Source: a bacterium (GTDB lineage Bacteria > CG03). From it: a stretch of 9,106 nt of DNA. Below the pieces are notes generated by a model, which saw only the letters and a list, made by a program, of their open reading frames with translations, made no database searches and was not told the origin of the DNA. The position numbers and the translations under genes were made by a program. The stretch lies in NCBI GenBank assembly GCA_013791675.1, contig VMTI01000040.1, forward strand, positions 1 to 9,106. The letters run 5' to 3'. This document shows, piece after piece, positions 3,962 through 9,106 of this stretch (position 1 is its first letter; every line of letters starts with the position of its first letter).

Positions 3962-5440
3962 TCATTTTTTAAACTCCCGCACAAGTTTGGCAATGGTTTC
4001 TTCCAACCTTTTAATTCTCTTCTGCTGTTCTATCACCTGCAATTGCAGGTTCTCCGCTGTTTCAACAGTTTCAAAGGACATCCTTGTCATATTCACTGCA
4101 TCGCCGTATTCCGCCTTTTCCTGCCTCACAGAAGTCAGCCAGGGCAGGTGTCCCTCTTTTTTCAGAAACTTCTCAACCGCTTCTGTGCTCATCACTTTAT
4201 ACCCCTTTTCAAACACATAATCAGGTTTTGTATATGCGGTTCCGTTCGCGCTTCCCGCTGTTCCGCCGTAAAGCACACTTCCGGTTGCCCTGATATCTCC
4301 AATAACATCTAATGTGTAAGAAGGCGCCGTCGTCCCGATGCCGACGTTGCCGTTATCTTTGATTACAACCCTATCGTAGTGAGTTCCAGCAACCTTATTA
4401 GAAAAAGCCATACCATAACCGGAGCCATCGGATTCCCAAAATAACCTCGTATAATTAGGATAAACCCCGCTGGCAAAACCGATATTTTGAGTAAGAGCAA
4501 CCACAAATTTCTCTCCCGGCCCCGTTGTCCCGATGCCGACGTTGCCAGTAGTTGATTGAATCGTCAACACATTAAGAGAATTTTGATAAAACTTATACCC
4601 TTGTGCTTCAGCAGTTGTCGTAAATGTAACATAGTTACCGGTGGGATGAGAGATGTTTAATCTTGAATAAGTGTTATCACCTAAACTCAGGCTTGTTCCA
4701 CCAGCAGTAGTGTCTACTTGTAACTTTCCTAGTGTCGGATTCGTCGTCCCGATGCCGACGTTGCCCGTACCAAGAACAACCAACTTTTTATCACCCACAT
4801 GCAATAATCCCACCGGCGTTGCCGTTGATATCCCAACATTCCCATCCGTATCTATCATCATTCTTACTCCACCACCTTCGTTGTATATCATAAACTTACC
4901 CGCGCCCTCGGTGTTGCCCGAACCTGTGCTGTATAGCTTCCACCTCCCGCCGCCTGCGCTTGTATTTCGTAATTCAAACTGCGTGCCTGAACTGTCATCA
5001 GTCCTTAATTCCAACAGCGAGCTTAGGGTGCTATCAACATCGAAGGCAGGGCCTATCCCCACAGCCCCGTCAGTGTAATAAATGTCAGGATTGGGAGAAC
5101 ATACCTTCCACTGCGCAAACAAATTTCCGTTCCTGTAAAAGTTCGTTCCGTTTATCCCGCCTCCGACGTCAAGAGCGTAGTTTTTGTTCGGCAATGATAA
5201 TTTTATACCTACACTCCCGTAACTTGACACAACAAGGCCGTAACCGCCTATTGTGTGCGAAGCTATCAAAACCGGAGCCACGGTATTCCCTATAAGATGC
5301 AGTTTCGCCTGCGGGCCGGCGGTGCCCATGCCCGTAAGACCGTTTACCGTGAGCTGGTCCACCACCTCAAATTCCGCGCTCCACGCGGCGCCTCCGGCAA
5401 TTAAAAACAGCATAACTCCGATTGATAATAGTTTTTTCAT
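3962..5440 (-). CDS. Secreted fibre-like protein with GNVGIGTT repeats, 492 aa
   Basis: A clear signal peptide (MKKLLSIGVMLFLIAGGAAW, cleavage likely after SA22) is followed by a beta-rich, Gly/Thr-rich body. It carries repeated turns: DGNVGISTATP (199-209), TGNVGIGTTNP (225-235), TGNVGIGTTGP (298-308) and NGNVGIGTTAP (363-373), with a weaker DGAVGIGP at 124-131. These motifs are shared with phage tail-fibre-like and cell-surface fibre proteins that form intertwined trimers. The C-terminus (YTKPDYVFEKGY, STEAVEKFLKKEGHLPWL, then the coiled coil QLQVIEQQKRIKRLEETIAK) resembles the S74-like or chaperone-type ends of such fibres. No catalytic S74 residues are claimed. The start is supported by TAGGAGGT eight bases upstream. 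A terminator follows. A role in attachment or in a surface layer is inferred. Confidence 0.8.
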   Translation of the reverse strand: MKKLLSIGVMLFLIAGGAAWSAEFEVVDQLTVNGLTGMGTAGPQAKLHLIGNTVAPVLIASHTIGGYGLVVSSYGSVGIKLSLPNKNYALDVGGGINGTNFYRNGNLFAQWKVCSPNPDIYYTDGAVGIGPAFDVDSTLSSLLELRTDDSSGTQFELRNTSAGGGRWKLYSTGSGNTEGAGKFMIYNEGGGVRMMIDTDGNVGISTATPVGLLHVGDKKLVVLGTGNVGIGTTNPTLGKLQVDTTAGGTSLSLGDNTYSRLNISHPTGNYVTFTTTAEAQGYKFYQNSLNVLTIQSTTGNVGIGTTGPGEKFVVALTQNIGFASGVYPNYTRLFWESDGSGYGMAFSNKVAGTHYDRVVIKDNGNVGIGTTAPSYTLDVIGDIRATGSVLYGGTAGSANGTAYTKPDYVFEKGYKVMSTEAVEKFLKKEGHLPWLTSVRQEKAEYGDAVNMTRMSFETVETAENLQLQVIEQQKRIKRLEETIAKLVREFKK

Positions 5441-5460
5441 TTTGCTTTACCTCCTATCAG

Positions 5461-5477
5461 GCAGCGCAAGGCGCTGC
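5461..5477. other. Perfect short hairpin in the fibre-gene leader
   Basis: GCAGCGC-AAG-GCGCTGC, a 7-bp perfect stem with a three-base loop. It lies between the predicted fibre promoter and the AGGAGG site at about 5449-5455, so it would be in the 5' end of that mRNA and may affect its stability. Confidence 0.55.
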
Positions 5478-5478
5478 A

Positions 5479-5506
5479 ATTACAACAATATTTTGACAAA
5501 ATTCAA
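5479..5506 (-). promoter_or_regulatory. Predicted promoter of the fibre gene
   Basis: Minus-strand TTGAAT (5501-5506), a 16-base spacer, and TGTAAT (5479-5484, 5 of 6 consensus). It overlaps the promoter of the divergent AbrB-type gene, so RNA polymerases or a repressor at one would affect the other. Weaker than the plus-strand promoter. Confidence 0.5.
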
Positions 5507-5521
5507 ATTCTCTGCTAAAAT
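5493..5521 (+). promoter_or_regulatory. Promoter of the AbrB-type antitoxin gene
   Basis: Perfect TTGACA (5493-5498), a 17-base spacer, and TAAAAT (5516-5521, 5 of 6 consensus). The expected transcription start is near 5528. The transcript would begin with the CTGCC-TATC-GGCAG palindrome and then the GGGGG ribosome site. Confidence 0.75.
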
Positions 5522-5529
5522 TGCGACAT

Positions 5530-5548
5530 CTGCCTATCGGCAGGTAGG
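5530..5548. repeat. Short palindromic unit in the antitoxin leader
   Basis: CTGCC (5530-5534), TATC, GGCAG (5539-5543), followed by GTAGG. It is similar in form to the TACCT/AGGTA unit at 601-612 and GCCC/GGGC at 1256-1266. Such units are widespread intergenic repeats in candidate-phylum genomes. Confidence 0.5.
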
Positions 5549-5561
5549 AAAGGGGGATATT

Positions 5562-5834
5562 ATGCAGATATTCAGTAGCCAAATTAAAGAAAACGGGCAA
5601 ATCACATTGCCTGAGCAAGTTCGCAAACTTCTCGGCATAAATTTTAAAAAAGGGAATGTCGTCGGACTTGTCGTTGAAAATGGCGAAATAAAAATTGCAA
5701 AAGCAAGGGTTGTTAAAGACACTTCTCTTACCCCTGATGAAATCGCATTGATGGCAGATTGGTCCAAAAAAGGAAAAGGAAAAAAAAGCTTTAAAAAAAC
5801 GCAAAATGCTTTGAAATATCTTTGGAGCATCTAA
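5562..5834 (+). CDS. AbrB/MazE/SpoVT-type antitoxin, 90 aa
   Basis: Residues 2-48 (QIFSSQIKENGQITLPEQVRKLLGI..., VVGLVVENGEIKIAKA) are a swapped-hairpin AbrB domain, with the diagnostic NGQITLPEQVRK(L)LGI and a G.V strand pair. It would bind DNA as a dimer. The C-terminal part (LTPDEIALMADWSKKGKGKK, then FKKTQNALKYLW) matches the toxin-contacting tail often seen in antitoxins of this class. I chose ATG 5562 because GGGGGA lies about five bases upstream. The frame is open further back, but an earlier start would fall before the promoter. The next open frame starts at once after the stop (TAAATG), as in antitoxin-toxin pairs, but that partner is broken. Likely autoregulated at the promoter at 5493-5521. 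Confidence 0.85.
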   Translation: MQIFSSQIKENGQITLPEQVRKLLGINFKKGNVVGLVVENGEIKIAKARVVKDTSLTPDEIALMADWSKKGKGKKSFKKTQNALKYLWSI

Positions 5835-5966
5835 ATGATATTTTCTTTTGATAGTTCTTTCAGGCGATGCCTCAAGCGGTATCACCCCGCGGAAATAAGA
5901 ATTAACCTTCATCATTTGAATTTTTTCGCTTGCTATCACCATCTAAACCCCATTGATAAAATATGA
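5835..5966 (+). pseudogene. Probable remnant of the partner toxin
   Basis: The ATG directly follows the antitoxin stop. The first 22 residues (MIFSFDSSFRRCLKRYHPAE, then IR) look like the N-terminus of a RelE-type toxin (F..SF.R.LKR...). After that the frame reads antisense across the 3' end of the PorV-like gene (stop at 5936) and ends at 5964-5966 after 43 residues, with none of the RelE core strands. The likely reading is a toxin cut off about one quarter of the way in. The similarity is short, so chance is possible. Confidence 0.4.
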
Positions 5967-6850
5967 CGGGAATTCATAGCGCTATCCGGCGCCATGCCGA
6001 AATTTATATCAAACTTCTGAAACTTAATGCCGAAACCAAAACTGACCGCGTTGATACCGGCGTCCAATTGATACCCAGCGCGCAGAAATGTGCCCGCGGC
6101 CATTTCGTATTCCAGGCCTATATTTTTTTTCATATCGCCGTCAAGCGGCTTAATGATATCAAAAGCCGCCGTGGTGTTATAATAAACATCTGAAACAATA
6201 CCTGCGCGTATTGCCGAGGGAAGCTTTTCTCCCCTTTCATTGTATTTCAGTTTCGTGCCTAAATTAGTAACGGCTAAACTTAAAGCCGGCAACGCGCCGG
6301 AGCGGGAATATTTCAACACGCCTATATCAACCGCAAAAGCGCTGGCCGAAAATTCCTCAACCAGAGACGATTGTATAAATTTAACGCTTAGGCCGGTGGA
6401 AAAATCCGCGAACTTCCGCGAATAAATACCCGAGAGCACATAATCCGTTTCAGCGGAAATTGTTCGTGTGTTATCCGTCAAATCATTCAGTTCAATTTCT
6501 CCGGCGTTATAATATATAAAACTCAGCGCGCCGACGCCATTCGCGAACGGTTTGCCTATAATAAAAGAGCTTAATGTGTCGTCCGCTATTCCCGTCTGAT
6601 GTGAAAAAGCCGCGCGGGTTTCCTCTAAACCGAGAATAACAGCGGGATTGAGATATGCTCCTGATAAATCGCCGTTGCGCGAAAAAGCGCAGGTGTTGCC
6701 CATGGCGCTTGCGCGGGCGCTGAGCGGAATTGTCATAAAAGAAACAGCGCTCTCGCCTGCTCCTCCGGCGTATGCCCTATTGGGGACGGTTCCTAATAGC
6801 AGCAAAAGAATGGGGACCAAAAGAATGGGGACGGTTCTAATTCTTTTCAT
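5936..6850 (-). CDS. PorV/PorQ-like outer-membrane beta-barrel protein, 304 aa
   Basis: A signal peptide (residues 1-28, ending RAYA before GGAG) is followed by GESAVSFMTIPLSARASAMG, then an ALADD-like segment (FSRNGDLSGAYLNPAVI). This is the conserved opening of PorV/PorQ (UPF0164-like) barrels. The rest is alternating beta-strands (KFADFSTGLSVKFI, SLAVTNLGTKL, FLRAGYQLDAG), ending in ILSMGFRW, an aromatic C-terminal residue as expected for BAM insertion. In Bacteroidota PorV carries type IX secretion substrates to the attachment complex. Whether this homologue does so is unknown. The start overlaps the stop of the propeller gene (ATGA, 6847-6850), indicating coupling. The signal-peptide core is encoded by a 15-bp tandem repeat. 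No clear terminator follows. Confidence 0.82.
   Translation of the reverse strand: MKRIRTVPILLVPILLLLLGTVPNRAYAGGAGESAVSFMTIPLSARASAMGNTCAFSRNGDLSGAYLNPAVILGLEETRAAFSHQTGIADDTLSSFIIGKPFANGVGALSFIYYNAGEIELNDLTDNTRTISAETDYVLSGIYSRKFADFSTGLSVKFIQSSLVEEFSASAFAVDIGVLKYSRSGALPALSLAVTNLGTKLKYNERGEKLPSAIRAGIVSDVYYNTTAAFDIIKPLDGDMKKNIGLEYEMAAGTFLRAGYQLDAGINAVSFGFGIKFQKFDINFGMAPDSAMNSRHILSMGFRW
6803..6832. repeat. 15-bp tandem repeat encoding part of the PorV-like signal peptide
   Basis: CAAAAGAATGGGGAC occurs twice without change (6803-6817 and 6818-6832). It is flanked by TGGGGACGGTTCCTAAT (6781-6797) and TGGGGACGGTTCTAAT (6826-6841). On the minus strand each unit encodes VPILL, building the hydrophobic core of the signal peptide. 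The TGGGGACGG word also occurs at 1375-1383 in an intergenic patch. Confidence 0.75.
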
Positions 6851-8361
6851 CTTATTATCGCCGCCTTTTTCTTAACATCAAACCCCGCGCCGTTTGCATA
6901 TACAAGGTAAATTCCCGAAGCGACTCCGCCGCCGCCCGTGTTTTTGCAATTCCACGTATCATCATTAACACCGGGGGACACTGCTATTGTTTTGCCCCAG
7001 ACGAGCTCGCCGCTCAAAGTGTAAATTTTTATATCCACGGCGCCGGTTATTTCCGAATTTAAAACAATTTTAAGTTTTTCGCCTTTTAAGGGCATCACAT
7101 AACCTTTTGCACCGCCGACAAGAGTCAGCTCGCCGCGGCTGTATTGTCTCGCGGCAAAATCGGCGGTTTTAATATCCCCGGACAACGTCTGGGTGCTTAT
7201 TTCGGCGGGGCTGAATTCAAAATTTTCCTTTGACGGCCTTACTGTATAATTTCCTGGCTCTAAATTGATAAATTCGTAATAGCCCGCCAAATTTACGGCT
7301 TTTGCATCTGCCGGGATCCCGTCCTTAAAAAGCGTAACCGTCACGCCGGAAACGGCTTCGCCTGAAAAAGTCCGTACATAGCCCCTGATAAAATACAGAG
7401 GAGAGGAAAGTAAAAAATTGAATATATCTAATCCCATATAATCATCAGCGGCATAAACATAATTACCCAAAGCATAGACATCATAAACATAACCGTCTGT
7501 ATCATAATAACCTGACTCAGTCATAGCGGAAGGAGTGCTTATATTCACAACCCTCACGCCTTTTTCATAGCTGGCCAAATATGCATAATTTTCAAGAACG
7601 AAAATATTCTGAGGTTGATATGAGCCCGTGTAATGCCCTACTTCCGAGGGCGCTAATGGATTGCTTATATCTATTACTCTCAACCCATTTGTATAATCGG
7701 CAATATAAGCATAAGTCCCGCTGATAGCTATCCCTCTGGATTCACCGGCAGTATCATAATAACCTACTTCCACCGGTAAAGTAGGGTTGCTTATATCTAC
7801 CACTCTCAACCCGCTTGTGCAATCAGCAACATAGGCATATCCTCCTTTAACCTGAACCCCTCTGGCTGAACCGGGAGTATTATAATGACCAAATTCCACA
7901 GGTAGAAATAAATTGCTGATATTTAAAACTCTTAAACCTGAAGCTCCATCCGCAATATATGCGTAATCTCCTTCAACACATACATCATAAAATTCTGAGC
8001 CGACAAAAGAACTTGTCTTCGACGGAGAAGCGGGATTGCTAATGTCAAATATGCTTAAACCGTTATCTCCGCCTGCTATATAGGCGTAATCCCCTGAAAC
8101 ATAAATACCAAGCGCATCATTGGATACAGCGCAATGCCCTTTAAACACAGGAGACGATGAAACACTTATATCAACTATCCTTAATCCTGAATCCGAATCT
8201 GCTAAATATGCATAATCGCCGCGCACAAACACAGCCCGGGGGCGATCTCCCGTATTGAGTGAACCTACTAAATCCATATTGCTGGAATCCGCCGCATAAA
8301 GAGAAAACCCCGAGAACGCAACACAAATCAGCGTACAAATAATCCTTCTCATTTTTTGCAC
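6847..8361 (-). CDS. Secreted seven-bladed LVIVD propeller with a C-terminal sorting-like domain, 504 aa
   Basis: A signal peptide (about 1-24, ending LYAA) leads into seven repeats of about 42 residues (28-320) of the form ...V.GDYAYIADG.SGLRVIDISNP..P..VG.Y, the LVIVD pattern. Seven units predict a closed beta-propeller, likely binding a ligand or protein at the surface. Residues 325-404 (IRGYVRTFSGEAVSGVTVTL, NLAGYYEFINLEPGNYTVRP) are a carboxypeptidase-regulatory/prealbumin-like fold. Residues 440-504 (VDIKIYTLSGELVW, ASGIYLVYANG, KKKAAIIR) match FlgD-Ig/type-A sorting domains. The start is GTG 8361, right after the upstream stop, with GAGGA about eleven bases upstream. ATG 8352 (MRRIIC) is an alternative with an equally good signal peptide. 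The gene overlaps the PorV-like gene downstream. Confidence 0.85.
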   Translation of the reverse strand: MQKMRRIICTLICVAFSGFSLYAADSSNMDLVGSLNTGDRPRAVFVRGDYAYLADSDSGLRIVDISVSSSPVFKGHCAVSNDALGIYVSGDYAYIAGGDNGLSIFDISNPASPSKTSSFVGSEFYDVCVEGDYAYIADGASGLRVLNISNLFLPVEFGHYNTPGSARGVQVKGGYAYVADCTSGLRVVDISNPTLPVEVGYYDTAGESRGIAISGTYAYIADYTNGLRVIDISNPLAPSEVGHYTGSYQPQNIFVLENYAYLASYEKGVRVVNISTPSAMTESGYYDTDGYVYDVYALGNYVYAADDYMGLDIFNFLLSSPLYFIRGYVRTFSGEAVSGVTVTLFKDGIPADAKAVNLAGYYEFINLEPGNYTVRPSKENFEFSPAEISTQTLSGDIKTADFAARQYSRGELTLVGGAKGYVMPLKGEKLKIVLNSEITGAVDIKIYTLSGELVWGKTIAVSPGVNDDTWNCKNTGGGGVASGIYLVYANGAGFDVKKKAAIIR

Positions 8362-9106
8362 TTACGGTTTTATCCTCGCGACCAATGAGTCGCCTGCGTA
8401 AATCTCAACATAACCAGTTTTGGTATCAAATTTTATAGGCGTTCCTGCACCGTGAATCTCCAATGTCTTTGTAGGAGCGCTCGTATTTATGCCAACATTA
8501 CCTTCCGCAGTCACAACCACCTGCCTCTGACTGGCAAGGGTGCCGGAACTGATTATCAAACTGTCCCCTACGCCGGTATTTCTGATTTCCATTTGAGCCG
8601 CCGGTGACTGGCAGGCAATTCCCGCCTTACCTGCTAACTGAAGCGAAGTGGAAGTGTTCGCCGGGTCCAACCAGTAATTGGTACCATCTTTATCATAAAA
8701 TTTACTTGCATAAACATTGGTGGCGTCATTTATATTTCCTGTGTTCATATCAAGATTCGCGTTTAGTGTTAAACCATTTACTTCCGCATCTAAATAAGTT
8801 AGATTCCATCTCAGAAAATTTATCTTTGTAATGGTGGTGCTGCTTGTGCCAATGCTTAAATGGCCTTCGCTAAGTTTGTTCCCGGTAAGATACATTTTAA
8901 AGGGACCTATATTGTTAATTTCCTGATAGTTGGCATCCAGTGAATCATTGAGTTTGACGTTTTTGATAACATTATTACCCATATCAAGATACACTCCGCT
9001 AAAAGTTTTGTTCCCCGTGATTGTCTGATCAGCGCCGCCAAGCGTCACATACACAGTATCAAACGCCGTGCCATTCTTATAATAATTCTGCGCATCAAAA
9101 TCCGCG
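8362..9106 (-). CDS. Fibre-like surface protein, C-terminal 247 residues (5' end outside window)
   Basis: The frame is open to the right edge, where it reads ADFDAQNYYKNGTAFDT before VYVTLGG. No start is visible, so the N-terminus lies beyond the window. Fibre hallmarks are DAQNYYKNGTAFD, DQTITGNKTFSG, the FYDKDGTNYWLDPANTS motif (like the YDsDNTaYYvDPaGTS of tail fibres and shufflon pilins), and GNVGINTSAPTKTLEIHG. It ends IKFDTKTGYVEIYAG and VARIKP, without the coiled-coil end of the 492-aa fibre. The stop TAA abuts the GTG of the propeller gene, so the two are one operon. A trimeric adhesin or surface fibre is the likely role. No ligand can be inferred. Confidence 0.75.
   Translation of the reverse strand, partial: ADFDAQNYYKNGTAFDTVYVTLGGADQTITGNKTFSGVYLDMGNNVIKNVKLNDSLDANYQEINNIGPFKMYLTGNKLSEGHLSIGTSSTTITKINFLRWNLTYLDAEVNGLTLNANLDMNTGNINDATNVYASKFYDKDGTNYWLDPANTSTSLQLAGKAGIACQSPAAQMEIRNTGVGDSLIISSGTLASQRQVVVTAEGNVGINTSAPTKTLEIHGAGTPIKFDTKTGYVEIYAGDSLVARIKP

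Noticed and set aside
3962..5440. Prophage tail-fibre region
   Set aside because: The fibre proteins have signal peptides or secretion context and sit beside a PorV-like barrel and a secreted propeller. No phage structural, packaging or integrase genes are present.
5457..5942. Minus-strand frames opposite the AbrB-type gene
   Set aside because: They are antisense shadows of a gene with a clear domain, promoter and ribosome site, and are rich in F/S from the A-rich opposite strand.
1..9106. CRISPR array, tRNA or rRNA genes
   Set aside because: No regularly spaced direct repeats of 24-40 bases, no tRNA T-loop (GTTCRANNC) in a cloverleaf context, and no rRNA-like sequence were found by eye. 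The tandem repeats at 1339 and 6803 are only two units with no spacers.

Overview
The window looks like chromosome from an uncultured Gram-negative-type bacterium. PorV/PorQ-like outer-membrane proteins, GNVGIGTT-repeat fibre proteins, and FlgD/type-A-sorting-like C-termini together suggest a candidate phylum such as Omnitrophota, Elusimicrobiota or a relative. This is an inference from gene content; no rRNA or other marker is present. The three best promoters (157-185, 1299-1327, 5493-5521) all read TTGACA, 17 bp, then a TATAAT-like box, so a sigma-70-type enzyme is implied.

Layout. 1-98 (+): the 3' end of an unrecognised gene. 157-564 (+): a strong promoter placed almost on the start codon of a 69-aa two-helix membrane protein, followed by two overlapping or adjacent 26-aa single-helix proteins. 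565-730: a decayed copy of a four-helix-bundle gene. 730-1327 (-): an intact RHH/RelE-type toxin-antitoxin module with its promoter. 1330-1590: a junk-like patch of short repeats and an inverted, broken copy of a coiled-coil gene. 1523-3840 (-): a three-gene cassette of (in transcription order) a transposase-type zinc-ribbon/HTH protein fused to a PD-(D/E)XK nuclease, an Avd/S23-like four-helix-bundle protein with an unusual insertion, and a short, truncated coiled-coil protein. This cassette is the most unusual part of the window. Its promoter-proximal end carries tandem terminators and an in-frame dispersed repeat.

3962-5440 (-): a secreted fibre-like protein with GNVGIGTT repeats. It is divergent from 5562-5834 (+), an AbrB/MazE-type antitoxin, and their predicted promoters overlap. 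What follows the antitoxin looks like the stub of its toxin. 9106-5936 (-): an envelope operon of a second fibre-like protein (running off the window), a secreted seven-bladed LVIVD propeller with a C-terminal sorting-like domain, and a PorV/PorQ-like outer-membrane barrel. These are coupled by a stop-start junction and an ATGA overlap.

How the genes may work together. The right half appears to build secreted or surface structures, possibly with the PorV-like barrel helping to export or anchor the propeller protein. The left half is an accessory region with two toxin-antitoxin loci (one broken), gene relics, and several short palindromic repeats. Some of those repeats lie in, or have become part of, coding sequence.
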